Shown: one piece after another, positions 1-9,800 of the stretch
Position numbering within the stretch: position 1 is the first letter of the stretch
Layout of the letters: each line of letters opens with the position of its first letter
From: Leifsonia poae
GTDB taxonomy: Bacteria > Actinomycetota > Actinomycetes > Actinomycetales > Microbacteriaceae
DNA length: 64,000 bases
Assembly (NCBI RefSeq): GCF_020009625.1
Contig: NZ_JAIHLP010000002.1
Coordinates: 992,001 to 1,056,000 of the forward strand
Reading direction: 5' to 3'
Translations under genes and position numbers: made by a program
The notes under the pieces: generated by a model
The model's database searches: none
What the model was told of the DNA's origin: nothing
Seen by the model: the letters and a program-made list of their open reading frames with translations, nothing else

Positions 1-555
1 TGGCAGGGCCGGCAGGGCCTCGGCGACTCCGCCAACCAGTTCCACTACTACCGGCTCTCGGCCGACAACCGCATCCTGTTCGGCGGCTACGACGCGATCT
101 ACCACTACGGCGGCCGGGTTCGCGACGAATACGAGAACCGGCCGGAGACGTTCCAGCGGCTGGCGAACCACTTCTTCACGACCTTCCCGCAGCTGGAGGG
201 CCTGCAGTTCACCAACAAGTGGGCCGGCGCCATCGACACCTGCAGCCGGTTCTGCGCGTTCTTCGGCTCCGCCCGCGGCGGACGTGTCGCCTACGCCACC
301 GGATACACCGGCCTGGGCGTCGCCGCGACGCATTTCGGCGCGAAGGTCATGCTCGATCTGCTGGCCGGGCGGACGACCGAGCGCACAGAACTGGCGATGG
401 TGAAGAGCCGGCCGCTGCCCTTCCCGCCCGAGCCCGCTGCCGCCATAGGCATCAACCTCACCCGTCGCGCCCTCGACCAGGCCGACCACAACGACGGACG
501 CCGCAACCTCTTCCTCAAGACGCTCGACGCGGTCGGGCTCGGCTTCGACTCCTGA
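1..555 (+). CDS. FAD-dependent amine/amino-acid oxidoreductase, C-terminal part (5' truncated by window)
   Basis: The frame is open from base 1 to a TGA at 553-555, giving the last 184 residues of a DAO-family flavoprotein. The C-terminal FAD-contact stretch YATGYTGLG, followed by a helix ending in LLAGR, is typical of gamma-glutamylputrescine oxidase-like and glycine/D-amino-acid oxidase-like enzymes, which oxidise an amine to an aldehyde or imino product. The gene ends 12 bases before an ABC transporter ATPase gene and is probably cotranscribed with it. That neighbour suggests a polyamine or related amine substrate. The substrate is inference; the N-terminal Rossmann motif lies outside the window. 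Confidence 0.85.
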   Translation, partial: WQGRQGLGDSANQFHYYRLSADNRILFGGYDAIYHYGGRVRDEYENRPETFQRLANHFFTTFPQLEGLQFTNKWAGAIDTCSRFCAFFGSARGGRVAYATGYTGLGVAATHFGAKVMLDLLAGRTTERTELAMVKSRPLPFPPEPAAAIGINLTRRALDQADHNDGRRNLFLKTLDAVGLGFDS

Positions 556-567
556 AAGAGAACCTCC

Positions 568-1683
568 ATGACACTGGCTCCCCCCACCCTCGCCCCGGCG
601 ACGGCCACCGACGGCTCGGTGACGCTGCGCGAGATCACGAAGCGGTTCGGCGACGCGACCGCCGTCTCGAACGTGAGCATCGACGTGCACTCCGGCGAGT
701 TCCTCTCGCTGCTCGGCCCCTCCGGCTGCGGCAAGACGACACTGCTGCGCATGATCGCGGGCTTCGAGCATCCGGATGAGGGCGACATCGAGGTGGGTGG
801 GGTGAGTGTTCTGAACGTGCCGCCGTACAAGCGCCCGGTCAACACCGTGTTCCAGTCCTACGCACTGTTCCCGCACATGACCGTCGCCGAGAACGTCGCA
901 TACGGCCTGCGTCAGAAGCGCGTGCCGCGAACCGAGATCTCCGCCCGGGTGCACGACGCCCTCGGCATGGTGCGCATGGACGGGTTCTCCGACCGCAGCC
1001 CGCAGAAACTCTCGGGCGGCCAGCAGCAGCGGGTCGCGCTCGCGCGGGCCCTCGTGAACCGTCCACGGGTCCTGCTGCTCGACGAACCCATGTCGGCCCT
1101 CGACCGCAAACTGCGCGAAGAGATGCAGATCGAGTTGAAGCTCCTGCAGCGCCAGCTCGGCATCACCTTCGTCTTCGTCACGCACGACCAGCAGGAGGCG
1201 CTGTCGATGAGCGACCGCATCGTCGTCATGCAGGGCGGCAGCATCCAGCAGGTCGGCAGTACCCAGGAGGTCTACGCGGCGCCCGCCAACGCCTTCGTCG
1301 CCGGCTTCATCGGCAAACAGAACTTCATCCAGGCGACTCCACAGGCCGACGGCTCCCTCCTTGGCGCCGACGGGCTCATCGGCTCGGCCGGTGCCCACCG
1401 GGATGCGCACCCCGGCGCGCCCGTGCGCGTCGCCGTGCGCGCGGAATCCGTCGCCGTGACCACGGAGCGCTCCTCGGCGACGGCCGTGCCCGGAACGCTC
1501 GCCGGCATCTCTTTCCTCGGCGACGTCATCCAGTACGTCGTCGTCACGGCGAGCGGACTCGAACTGCTCTCCCGTCGGCCACCGAACCAGGTGGAGCCAT
1601 TGAGCACCGGCGACGCCGTCTGGTGCAGCTGGACGGATGCCGACCTGCACGTGTTCCCGGCCGAGTCCGTCGAGGCCGCCTGA
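568..1683 (+). CDS. potA: Polyamine-type ABC transporter ATP-binding protein (PotA-like)
   Basis: This 371-aa protein is the ATPase of a spermidine/putrescine-family importer and energises uptake at the inner face of the membrane. Walker A GPSGCGKT is at residues 50-57, the signature LSGGQQQR at 148-155, Walker B LLLDEP at 169-174 and the switch His at 206. A TOBE-type C-terminal domain follows (about 280-370), as in PotA. The ATG is preceded by GAGAACC, a weak ribosome site. Binding protein and both permease genes follow directly, and the system is flanked by amine catabolic enzymes. The exact substrate (putrescine, spermidine or another cationic amine) cannot be told from sequence. Confidence 0.93.
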   Translation: MTLAPPTLAPATATDGSVTLREITKRFGDATAVSNVSIDVHSGEFLSLLGPSGCGKTTLLRMIAGFEHPDEGDIEVGGVSVLNVPPYKRPVNTVFQSYALFPHMTVAENVAYGLRQKRVPRTEISARVHDALGMVRMDGFSDRSPQKLSGGQQQRVALARALVNRPRVLLLDEPMSALDRKLREEMQIELKLLQRQLGITFVFVTHDQQEALSMSDRIVVMQGGSIQQVGSTQEVYAAPANAFVAGFIGKQNFIQATPQADGSLLGADGLIGSAGAHRDAHPGAPVRVAVRAESVAVTTERSSATAVPGTLAGISFLGDVIQYVVVTASGLELLSRRPPNQVEPLSTGDAVWCSWTDADLHVFPAESVEAA

Positions 1684-1684
1684 G

Positions 1685-2863
1685 ATGCGATCGGGAAGGC
1701 GCGCGGCCGACGTGGTCGCCCTCATCCCCCAGGCCGGTGCGGCGCGGATCAGCCGCCGGGCTCTGCTCAGCGGCTTCGCCATCGCCGGGGCCGGCCTCGC
1801 CCTCACGGCGTGCAGCAGGCAGACCGCATTCGGCGCCTCCGCTCGTCCCGACCGCCACCTGGAGAGTCAGCTCAACGTCTACAGCTGGGGCGACTACGAC
1901 GACCCGGGCAACCTCAGCGCGTTCCAGAAGAAGACCGGTGTCACCGTTCAGCTCGACAGTTACGGCTCGAACGAGGAGATGATCGCCAAGCTCGGCGCGA
2001 CACGCGGCACCAGCGGCTACGACGTCGTCGTCCCGACCGGCAACTACGTTCCGATGATGGTGGCGAACGGGCTGCTCCAGCGGCTCGACCACTCACGGCT
2101 GCACAACTTCGGCAACCTCGACCCGCTCTACACCGACCAGTCGTGGGATCGCGGCAACACGTACACGGTCTGCAAAGACTGGGGCACCACCGGCTTCGCC
2201 TACGACACCGACGCCATCAAGCGTCCGCTGCGCTCCTGGGCCGACTTCCTCGACGCGGCGCAGAACGAGGCCAGCAAGAACACCGCCGTGCTCGAAGACC
2301 CGTGGGAGGTCACGAGCATGTACTTCGGCGCGAACGGCATCGACCCGAACACCACGAAGAAGGCCGACCTCGACGCCTGCGAGAACTACCTGGTTCAGAA
2401 AATCGCGCCGCACATCAAGGCGTTCAACTCGACCGCCGTCACCAGCGGCATCCCCGAGGGGACCTTCACGCTCATCCAGGCCTTCAACGGCGACGCGCGG
2501 CAGGGGATGCTCGCCACTGACAAGATCCCCAAGAACTGGAAGTTCGTCTACCCCACGCCCACCGCCAACCTCTGGATGGACACCTGGGCGATCGCGACCG
2601 GGGCGCAGCATCCGGATTCCGCCTACGCCTTCATAGACTCGATGCTCGAACCCGCCGCCTCGTACCGCGAAGTCGATTACATCGGATACTCCACCGGCGT
2701 GAAAGGGCTCGAAGAGCGTGCGAAGAGCGAGGGCTTCGAGCTGCCCGAACTGGTCTTCCCGCCGGCGAGCGTGATCGCACGCCTCACGCCGGCCGAGCTC
2801 AATGGCGCGGCCGAACGGCTCGTCTCGATCGTCAACCGCATGATGGCGAAAGCAGGTTCGTGA
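1685..2863 (+). CDS. potD: Polyamine-type ABC transporter substrate-binding lipoprotein (PotD-like)
   Basis: This 392-aa protein is an extracytoplasmic solute-binding protein of the spermidine/putrescine family. The N-terminus has a twin-arginine pair (residues 24-25, ISRRALL), a hydrophobic segment and a lipobox LTAC with Cys43, so it is probably exported (perhaps by Tat) and lipid-anchored. The mature region starts with LNVYSWGDY, the usual first strand of PotD/PotF proteins. The ATG at 1685 was chosen because it lies one base after the potA stop; an upstream start inside potA is possible but less likely. Its stop overlaps the next gene (ATGA). It delivers substrate to the two permeases. 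Confidence 0.92.
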   Translation: MRSGRRAADVVALIPQAGAARISRRALLSGFAIAGAGLALTACSRQTAFGASARPDRHLESQLNVYSWGDYDDPGNLSAFQKKTGVTVQLDSYGSNEEMIAKLGATRGTSGYDVVVPTGNYVPMMVANGLLQRLDHSRLHNFGNLDPLYTDQSWDRGNTYTVCKDWGTTGFAYDTDAIKRPLRSWADFLDAAQNEASKNTAVLEDPWEVTSMYFGANGIDPNTTKKADLDACENYLVQKIAPHIKAFNSTAVTSGIPEGTFTLIQAFNGDARQGMLATDKIPKNWKFVYPTPTANLWMDTWAIATGAQHPDSAYAFIDSMLEPAASYREVDYIGYSTGVKGLEERAKSEGFELPELVFPPASVIARLTPAELNGAAERLVSIVNRMMAKAGS

Positions 2864-3843
2864 TGACCACCACGAAGACCGAATCCCTGCTGGCCTTGCA
2901 GGTGGGCACCACCGGACGCACCGGCCGGCCGAAACCGCCCCGGCGACGTGGACGGATCTCGGGGACGACGATCGCCGGCTTCCCGACCTGGGCATTCGTG
3001 CTGTTCTTCTTCATCATCCCGCTCTGCCTCGTGCTCTGGTACAGCTTCGGCTACAAGCCCGATCTGTTCTCCGCCCACGCGAACGATCGGCTGTCGTTCG
3101 ACCGCTACGGTGAGGCCCTGGATGCGACGTTCCTCGGCACCTTCCTCAACACACTGAAGATCGGCCTGCTCGGCACGGCGATCTGCCTCGTGATCGCGGT
3201 GCCGTTCGCCTACTGGCTCGCCGTGAAACTCAACCCGAAATACCGGGCCTTGGCGCTCGCGCTCGTCCTCGTGCCGTTCTGGACCAACTTCCTGGTGCGC
3301 ACGCTCGGCTGGCAGATCGTGCTCTCCCCTCAAGGGTTCCTCTCGGATGCACTGCAGAAGACCGGGCTCCTCCACGGCAATCTCGACGTGCTCTACACCC
3401 AGGCGGCCGTTCAGCTCGGGGTCGTCTACAACTACCTGCCCCTGATGATCCTGCCCCTGTACGTGGCGATGGACCGGGCCGGACAACCTCTCCGCGAAGC
3501 GAGCGCCGACCTGGGCGCGAACCGGGTGCGCACCTTCGTCCAGGTGACGCTGCCCCTCGCCGCCCCGGGGATAGCATCGGGCTGCCTGCTGGTGTTCATC
3601 CCTCTGATGGGCGACTACGTCACCGCCTCGGTGCTCGGCGGCGCCCAAGGCAACATGGTCGGCCAGCTGGTCGCGAGCCAGTTCAACACCGCCCAGAACT
3701 GGGCGCTCGGCTCAGCGATGGCGGTGCTCCTGATGCTGTTCATCGCGGCCGCCGTCGTGCTGGTGGGCGGGCTGACCCTGCTGCTGCGTTTCTTCGTGAA
3801 ACGGTCCCGACGTCTCGCTCCGGCCTCAGGAGGCACCGCATGA
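2860..3843 (+). CDS. potB: ABC transporter permease (PotB-like)
   Basis: This 327-aa membrane protein has a cytoplasmic, Arg-rich N-terminus of about 40 residues and then about six hydrophobic segments. The binding-protein-dependent permease loop (REASADLGANRVRTF, near residue 210) is the EAA motif that contacts the ATPase. It is the first of two permeases forming the channel heterodimer. The ATG overlaps the upstream stop (ATGA at 2860-2863) and the stop overlaps the next start, so translation is probably coupled through the operon. Confidence 0.92.
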   Translation: MMTTTKTESLLALQVGTTGRTGRPKPPRRRGRISGTTIAGFPTWAFVLFFFIIPLCLVLWYSFGYKPDLFSAHANDRLSFDRYGEALDATFLGTFLNTLKIGLLGTAICLVIAVPFAYWLAVKLNPKYRALALALVLVPFWTNFLVRTLGWQIVLSPQGFLSDALQKTGLLHGNLDVLYTQAAVQLGVVYNYLPLMILPLYVAMDRAGQPLREASADLGANRVRTFVQVTLPLAAPGIASGCLLVFIPLMGDYVTASVLGGAQGNMVGQLVASQFNTAQNWALGSAMAVLLMLFIAAAVVLVGGLTLLLRFFVKRSRRLAPASGGTA

Positions 3844-4703
3844 CCCTCGTCCACCGCCCGCGCCGTGACGGCGTTCGAATCGGCTTGCTCATCTGGGGCA
3901 TCCTGGTCTTCGTCTTCCTCTTCCTGCCGATCATCGTGATGATCGTCTACTCGTTCAACACCGGACGCCTTCTGGCCACCTGGCAGGGCTTCGGTTTCAC
4001 CGCCTATTCCAACGCCTGGGCGAACCCTGTCATCCGGGGCTCGGTGGTCACCTCCCTGCAGGCGGCGCTCGGCGCGGCGGTGCTCTCCACCGTGCTCGGC
4101 ACGCTTGGCGGTCTCGCGCTCGCCCGCTCCAAGGTGAAGGCCAATTGGGTGATCTGGGCGACGCTGCTGCTTTCCATCACGCTGTTCACGCCCGAGATCG
4201 TGGACGCCGTCTCGATGCTGCCGTGGTTCGTGAGCCTCGGCACCGACTTCGGCATCGGGATGTTCAGCAATGGCCTCGTACGTCTGGTCGTCGCGCACGC
4301 GGTGCTCTCGGTCGCCGTGGTGACCTTCATCGTGCGCGCGAGGATGCAGGGGATGGACGAGGCGCTCGAAGAAGCGGCGGCCGATCTCTACGCCCCGCCG
4401 CTGAAACGGTTCTGGCAGATCACGCTGCCCGTGGCGAGCCCGGCGATCTGGGCCGGGGCGCTGATGTCGTTCACGCTCAGTCTCGACAACACGATCGTGT
4501 CGAGCTTCGTGCAGGTGCCCGGCTCCACTCCGTGGCCCGTCTACATCTTCAGTTCGCTGCGGGTGGGCCTGCGCCCGGAGATCGCGGCCGTCTCGGCCGT
4601 GATGTTCGTGCTGACCCTGGTGGCCCTGGCCGTCGTCGCCCTCGTGCTCCGACGCAGCGGCGCGAATGCCGAAGAGATGGCCAAGACGCTCGCGAGCGCG
4701 TAG
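3840..4703 (+). CDS. potC: ABC transporter permease (PotC-like)
   Basis: This 287-aa permease starts at an ATG overlapping the potB stop. After a short basic N-terminus it has about six membrane segments. The EAA-type coupling loop reads LEEAAADLYAPPLKRF (about residues 178-193). PotC proteins pair with PotB to make the transmembrane path. It completes a full ATPase/binding protein/two-permease importer in the order A-D-B-C. A cupin gene follows after 11 bases with a strong AGGAGG. Confidence 0.92.
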   Translation: MTLVHRPRRDGVRIGLLIWGILVFVFLFLPIIVMIVYSFNTGRLLATWQGFGFTAYSNAWANPVIRGSVVTSLQAALGAAVLSTVLGTLGGLALARSKVKANWVIWATLLLSITLFTPEIVDAVSMLPWFVSLGTDFGIGMFSNGLVRLVVAHAVLSVAVVTFIVRARMQGMDEALEEAAADLYAPPLKRFWQITLPVASPAIWAGALMSFTLSLDNTIVSSFVQVPGSTPWPVYIFSSLRVGLRPEIAAVSAVMFVLTLVALAVVALVLRRSGANAEEMAKTLASA

Positions 4704-4714
4704 GAGGAGCACCG

Positions 4715-5074
4715 ATGACCGATCACCCCGCCGTCTTCGACGGCACGGCCCGAGTTGCAGCGAGCACCGTCGAGCTCACCCATGAACCGGTTCCGGAGGA
4801 GCAACGCGAGGCAGGGTCCCCGACCACGGGCTTGCTCGAACTCGGCACGTTCGGCGCGCTCGAGGTCGGCGTCTGGGAGATGACTCCGGGAGAGATGACC
4901 GATGTCGAGGCCGACGAGATGTTCGTGGTGATCGCCGGCCACGCCACGATCGCTTTCCTCGACACCGGCCTCACCCTTACGGTCGGGCCGGGCGATGTCG
5001 TGCGGCTCAGCGCCGGCGACCGCACCCGGTGGACCGTCACCAGCACCCTCCGCAAGATCTACCTCACCGAATAG
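4715..5074 (+). CDS. Small cupin-domain protein
   Basis: This 119-aa protein is a single-domain beta-barrel. MTPGEMTDVEADEMFVVIAG and the later VGPGDVVRLSAGDRTRW match the two conserved cupin motifs, but His metal ligands are poorly kept (Glu/Asp positions remain). It belongs to the DUF861/EutQ-like small cupin group often found inside amine and amino-acid catabolic operons. An AGGAGG ribosome site at 4702-4707 fixes the ATG at 4715. It is the last gene of the rightward transport operon and converges with the pucR-type regulator. Its role, such as ligand sensing or stabilising an unstable intermediate, is unknown. Confidence 0.8.
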   Translation: MTDHPAVFDGTARVAASTVELTHEPVPEEQREAGSPTTGLLELGTFGALEVGVWEMTPGEMTDVEADEMFVVIAGHATIAFLDTGLTLTVGPGDVVRLSAGDRTRWTVTSTLRKIYLTE

Positions 5075-5104
5075 TCCTGGACATAGCCCTGGCGTCAAGG
5101 CCGC

Positions 5105-6754
5105 TCAGGAGGTGAGGCGGCGGGCGAGGAGGGCAGTGTGAAGCGCGCTCAGGGTTTCGCCGTCGTCCAGGTCGACGCCCAGGAGCTGCTCGATGAGGGC
5201 GATCCTCTGGTAGAACACCGACCGGGAGAGATGGCTCGCCGTCGCAGCCCTGGTGCGATTGCCGGGGTGGCTGACATACGCGCGCAGCACATCGAGCAGA
5301 TCCCCCTCGGAGGCGAGGTCGTACTCGATCAGCGGCCGCAGCATCAATTCGCTGTGCTCCTGCATCCGCGGATCGCTGCCGAGAGCGGTGACGAGGCGCA
5401 GCAGCGGACGCCGTTCCACCCGCTGCACGGTCGCACCGCGAGAACGCTGCCCCCCGGCCCGGGCGAGCAGCTCGACCGCCTCATCGATCGACGCCAGCAG
5501 GGCCGGGATGCCCGGCGCCTCCGAGCCCACCGCCACCGTTACGGCCCCCTCACCCAGGCGAGCCTCCACTGCCACCGCCCGGGCCACGGACTGCAGGCCG
5601 GCGTCGGAGAGGGAACGGCCAGCGCGGGCCGAGACCGCCAGCACCAGCGGATGCTCCGGCCTCGACGGGTGCGGCGCCGCCAACGCATCCACGCCCAGCT
5701 CGCGCGTCACGGCGAGCGCCGTCGCAGCCAGCCGACCGACGTCCTGCCGGGAGCTCACCGAGACCGCGACGCCGGTGAGAACGCGATCGGCGACCCCGAA
5801 CCCCGCCGCCTCGAACCGCGCCACGAGACCGCTCTCACTGGCGAAGCGACGACCGAGCAGGGCACCGAGCAATCGGTCGTGGCTCTGTCTGGTCCATTCG
5901 TCCGCATCCCGGTCGGCCAGACGGCTGAGAGCCAGGGCCACGGCCGCCTGTTCGAGCACATTGGAACGACCGGCGGGGTGCGGCTCTCCGGGAAGCGCGA
6001 TGAGCGAGCCCCAGCGCATCCCCCTCGCTTCGACCGGGCGGATCGACCAGTCGCCATCGTCGTCCCTGTGCCGCCCGCGGTGCGCGTCGCGCGACCGGTG
6101 CTCCCAATCGCGCAGTACATCGTCGCCCGCGCCGAGCGTCTCGGCGGCGAGCACCTGATGGGTGAGGTCTTCGAGCACGACCGGACTGCCGAGCACGCGG
6201 CCCGCCTGCGAGACGATGAAGTCGGCGGGGCTGCCACGCAGACTGAGCTCGGTGAAGAGCGCGTGGATCTCGTCGCGCGCCCGCAATGCGCCCATCTGGT
6301 CGGCGATGATGCGGGAGTGAACGGCTTCGGTGATGGCGATGAACCGCGCCTCGCGGTGCAGCACCACGAACGGCAGCCCTGTGCGCCGGAAAGCCTCGAC
6401 GAGCGGGGGCGGCGCCTCCGGGGTGCGGGGGCCGAGTTCGAGGATGAGCCCGGCCACGTCGGCGGCGGCGAGCTGCGCGCCCAGCGCACGCAACGCCCCT
6501 TCCCCGGTAGGCCACCCGGCCCCGGTCGACAGCAGCAGCTCGCCACCCTGCACCAGGCGGGCGACGTCGGCCGTCTCGGAGACGTGCACCCAGCGCACCG
6601 GGCGGTCGAGCGCCTCCTCGCCGGACAGCACCTCAGGCAAGGCACGGGCCACATCGTCGAAGCGCAGGATCTCCCGCACAGTCGGCAGCACGGCCGCCGT
6701 CTCCGCAGCCGGACGATCTGTCTTGTCAGCGCTCAAGCCGCGACGATCTGGCAT
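5105..6754 (-). CDS. PucR-family transcriptional regulator
   Basis: This 549-aa regulator has an N-terminal PucR sensor domain (starting VREILRFDDVARALPEVLSG), a central ligand-binding/GGDEF-like region and a C-terminal helix-turn-helix (NRTRAATASHLSRSVFYQRI). Family members control purine, GABA and polyamine catabolism. The ATG at 6754 is preferred because GAGGGGCGGAG precedes it on the minus strand; a TTG at 6793 would add 13 residues. It diverges from the aldehyde dehydrogenase gene with about 90 bases between them, so it probably regulates that gene and perhaps the transporter operon. The effector is unknown. Confidence 0.88.
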   Translation of the reverse strand: MPDRRGLSADKTDRPAAETAAVLPTVREILRFDDVARALPEVLSGEEALDRPVRWVHVSETADVARLVQGGELLLSTGAGWPTGEGALRALGAQLAAADVAGLILELGPRTPEAPPPLVEAFRRTGLPFVVLHREARFIAITEAVHSRIIADQMGALRARDEIHALFTELSLRGSPADFIVSQAGRVLGSPVVLEDLTHQVLAAETLGAGDDVLRDWEHRSRDAHRGRHRDDDGDWSIRPVEARGMRWGSLIALPGEPHPAGRSNVLEQAAVALALSRLADRDADEWTRQSHDRLLGALLGRRFASESGLVARFEAAGFGVADRVLTGVAVSVSSRQDVGRLAATALAVTRELGVDALAAPHPSRPEHPLVLAVSARAGRSLSDAGLQSVARAVAVEARLGEGAVTVAVGSEAPGIPALLASIDEAVELLARAGGQRSRGATVQRVERRPLLRLVTALGSDPRMQEHSELMLRPLIEYDLASEGDLLDVLRAYVSHPGNRTRAATASHLSRSVFYQRIALIEQLLGVDLDDGETLSALHTALLARRLTS

Positions 6755-6844
6755 CGACTCCGCCCCTCGCTCTCTGTGATCATTGGGATGCAAGCCTACT
6801 GTTCAATCCGGGCACTTTGTCCGCTCAACCGAGGAGGATGCCGC

Positions 6845-8329
6845 GTGGCCCTCATCCGCCATCTGATCGACGGTCGCCAGACCGGTGAGCCCACCCGCAC
6901 GGGCGCCGTCTTCAATCCGGCCACCGGCGATCACCAGCACGAGGTCGTGCTCGGCAGCGTCGCCGACGTCGAGCAGGCCATCGCCGCCGCGCGCACCGCC
7001 CTCCCGGGTTGGCGCGCCACCAGTCTGACCAAGCGCGCCGATGTGCTGTTCCGGATGCGCCACCTCCTCAAAGAACGCTCCCCCCAGCTGGCCGCAATCG
7101 TGACGAGCGAGCACGGCAAAGTCCTCTCCGACGCAGCCGGTGAGATCGGTCGCGGCCTGGAGAACGTGGAGTTCGCCTCCGGCCTCATCAACCAGCTCAA
7201 GGGCGAGTACAGCCAGCAGGTGTCGACCGGTGTCGATGTGCACAGCGTCAAACAGCCCGTCGGTGTCGTCGGCTGCATCACCCCGTTCAACTTCCCGGTG
7301 ATGGTGCCCCTCTGGATGGTGGCCAGCGCTATCGCCTGCGGCAACACCGTGGTACTCAAACCGAGCGAGAAAGACCCGAGCGCCTCAGTGTTCCTCGCCG
7401 AGCTTTTCCTGGAGGCGGGCCTGCCGGCCGGCGTGCTGAACGTCGTGCACGGCGACAAGGTCGCCGTCGACACGATCCTCGACAGCCCGGATGTCGACGC
7501 CGTCAGCTTCGTCGGCTCCACCCCGATCGCCCGGGCGATCTATCAGCGCGCCAGCGCCAACGGCAAGCGCGTCCAGGCGCTCGGCGGCGCCAAGAACCAC
7601 ATGGTCGTGCTGGAAGACGCCGACATCGAGGCCGCGGCCGATGCCGCCGTCTCTGCCGCCTACGGGTCGGCCGGCGAGCGGTGCATGGCCGTGAGCGTGC
7701 TGGTGGCCGTCGGCGAGGTGGGCGACAGACTGGTGCCCGCGATCGAGCGCCGTCTCGACACCCTCATCATCGGTGACGGCACCGACGAGGCCTCCGAGAT
7801 GGGTCCGCTGATCACCCGTGAGCACCGCGACAAGGTCGCCTCGTACGTCACGGGCGCGGCGGCCGAGGGCGCCACCGTCGTCGTCGACGGCACGCAGAAG
7901 ACGTTCGACGGCGACGGCTTCTTCATCGGCGTCAGCCTGCTCGACAACGTCGGCACCGACATGCGGGTATACACCGACGAGATCTTCGGCCCGGTGCTCG
8001 CTGTCGTGCGCGTCGACACCTTCGAGGAGGCAGTCGCCCTGATCAACGCCAACCCCTACGGAAACGGTGTGGCCCTGTTCACCCGCGACGGGGGCGCCGC
8101 CCGCCAATTCGAGTTCGACATCGAGGTCGGCATGGTCGGCATCAATGTGCCGATCCCCGTGCCGATCGGCGCCTTCTCGTTCGGCGGGTGGAAGAACTCC
8201 CTGTTCGGCGATTCGCACATCTACGGCCCCGAGTCGTTCCACTTCTACACGCGCAGCAAGGTCGTGACCTCCCGCTGGCCAGATCCGGTGCACTCGAAGA
8301 TCGAGCTCGCGTTCCCGGGCAACTCCTGA
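6845..8329 (+). CDS. mmsA: CoA-acylating methylmalonate/malonate-semialdehyde dehydrogenase
   Basis: This 494-aa aldehyde dehydrogenase is of the MMSDH type. The catalytic Cys280 sits in SAGERCMAVS, preceded by RVQALGGAKNH, both hallmarks of the CoA-dependent subgroup that converts (methyl)malonate semialdehyde to acetyl- or propionyl-CoA with release of CO2. The GTG at 6845 is chosen because GAGGAGG (6831-6837) lies seven bases upstream; the open frame extends far upstream but only as antisense of pucR. A second, clearly paralogous copy in this window is iolA (40688-42193). Being next to a class III aminotransferase suggests malonate semialdehyde, from beta-alanine, as substrate. Confidence 0.9.
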   Translation: MALIRHLIDGRQTGEPTRTGAVFNPATGDHQHEVVLGSVADVEQAIAAARTALPGWRATSLTKRADVLFRMRHLLKERSPQLAAIVTSEHGKVLSDAAGEIGRGLENVEFASGLINQLKGEYSQQVSTGVDVHSVKQPVGVVGCITPFNFPVMVPLWMVASAIACGNTVVLKPSEKDPSASVFLAELFLEAGLPAGVLNVVHGDKVAVDTILDSPDVDAVSFVGSTPIARAIYQRASANGKRVQALGGAKNHMVVLEDADIEAAADAAVSAAYGSAGERCMAVSVLVAVGEVGDRLVPAIERRLDTLIIGDGTDEASEMGPLITREHRDKVASYVTGAAAEGATVVVDGTQKTFDGDGFFIGVSLLDNVGTDMRVYTDEIFGPVLAVVRVDTFEEAVALINANPYGNGVALFTRDGGAARQFEFDIEVGMVGINVPIPVPIGAFSFGGWKNSLFGDSHIYGPESFHFYTRSKVVTSRWPDPVHSKIELAFPGNS

Positions 8330-8350
8330 GCTCCCAGAGAGGCTGACGAC

Positions 8351-9796
8351 ATGACCGACACCATCGACACCGCCACAACCGCATCCGGCGCGGCCACCGC
8401 ATCCGGCTCCCGCACCGGCTTCACCGACCGGGCCGGGGTCCAGCATCCGTTCGGCGACAGCGACGCCGAGACCCAGGTGCGCAGCGACGATCGCAGCCAC
8501 GTCTTCCACTCGTGGAGCGCCCAGGCGCAGATCGATCCGCTGCCCATCGCCGCCGGGGAGGGGTCGACGTTCTGGGACTACCAAGGCAACGCCTACCTCG
8601 ACTTCAGCTCGCAACTGGTCAACCTGAACCTCGGCCACCAGCAGCCGGACCTCGTGCGCGCCATCCAGGATCAGGCCGGCCGCCTCGCCACGATCCAGCC
8701 CTCCATGGCCAACGATGTGCGCGGCGAGCTGGCCCGCCGGATCGCCCGCGTCGCGCCGGGTACGCTCGACCGGGTGTTCTTCACCAACGGCGGTGCAGAC
8801 GCGAACGAGTATGCCGTGCGCATGGCCCGCCGCGTCACCGGACGCCGCAAGGTGCTCTCGATGTACCGCTCGTATCACGGTGGAACCTCTACCGCGATCT
8901 CCCTCACGGGCGACCCGCGTCGCTGGGCGAACGAACCGAGCGACTCCTCTGTCGCGCACTTCTTCGGTCCGTACCTCTACCGGTCGGCGTTCCATTCGAC
9001 GACCCCGGAAGAGGAGACCCAGCGGGCGCTGGAGCACCTCGAGAACGTGATCGTGCTCGAGGGCGCCGCCACCGTGGCGGCCATCATCATCGAGACGGTG
9101 GTCGGCACCAACGGTGTGCTCGTGCCGCCGCCCGGATACCTGGCCGGAGTGCGCGAGCTCTGCGACCGGTACGGAATCGTGTACATCGCCGACGAAGTCA
9201 TGGTGGGCTTCGGCCGCCTCGGCGAATGGTTCGCGGTCGACGCCTTCGATGTGGTGCCCGACCTGATCACCTTCGCCAAAGGTGTCAACTCCGGCTATGT
9301 CCCGCTCGGCGGGGTCGTGATCTCCGACCGGATCGCGGACTTCTTCGACGATGTGTCGTTCCAGGGCGGGCTCACCTATTCCGGACATCCTCTCGCCTGC
9401 GCGGCCGGGGTCGCGACCTTCGACGTGTTCGAGCGCGACGGCATCCTGGAGCGTGTGCGCGACCTCGGCAGCCGCGTCGTGGAGCCGGAGATCACCGACT
9501 GGCTCGACAGACACCCCTCCCTCGGCGAGGTGCGCGGCCGTGGACTGTTCTGGGCCCTCGAGCTCGTGCGTGACCGTGAGACCCGCGAACCGCTCGTGCC
9601 GTTCAACGCCTCGGGCGCCGATGCCGCGCCGATGGGCGCGGTGGCTGCCGCCTGCAAGGCCGCCGGAGTCTGGCCGTTCACGCATTTCAACCGCGTGCAC
9701 ATCGCGCCCCCGCTGATCATCTCGGAGCCCGAGCTGCGGCGCGGGCTCGCGGCGATCGACGATGCGTTGACCGTCGCGGACGGGTTCGTCCGCTGA
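8351..9796 (+). CDS. Class III PLP-dependent aminotransferase (beta-alanine/omega-amino acid type)
   Basis: This 481-aa fold-type I aminotransferase has the PLP Lys310 in ITFAKGVNSGY and the family signature around 274-290 (YGIVYIADEVMVGFGR). Class III enzymes transfer terminal amino groups, for example from beta-alanine, GABA or diamines, to pyruvate or 2-oxoglutarate. It follows the MMSDH gene by 21 bases and probably shares its operon. An N-terminal Ala/Thr-rich stretch of about 25 residues looks disordered. Together the two enzymes would take an omega-amino acid to a semialdehyde and then to an acyl-CoA. A GC-rich hairpin follows the stop. Confidence 0.88.
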   Translation: MTDTIDTATTASGAATASGSRTGFTDRAGVQHPFGDSDAETQVRSDDRSHVFHSWSAQAQIDPLPIAAGEGSTFWDYQGNAYLDFSSQLVNLNLGHQQPDLVRAIQDQAGRLATIQPSMANDVRGELARRIARVAPGTLDRVFFTNGGADANEYAVRMARRVTGRRKVLSMYRSYHGGTSTAISLTGDPRRWANEPSDSSVAHFFGPYLYRSAFHSTTPEEETQRALEHLENVIVLEGAATVAAIIIETVVGTNGVLVPPPGYLAGVRELCDRYGIVYIADEVMVGFGRLGEWFAVDAFDVVPDLITFAKGVNSGYVPLGGVVISDRIADFFDDVSFQGGLTYSGHPLACAAGVATFDVFERDGILERVRDLGSRVVEPEITDWLDRHPSLGEVRGRGLFWALELVRDRETREPLVPFNASGADAAPMGAVAAACKAAGVWPFTHFNRVHIAPPLIISEPELRRGLAAIDDALTVADGFVR

Positions 9797-9800
9797 CCGG

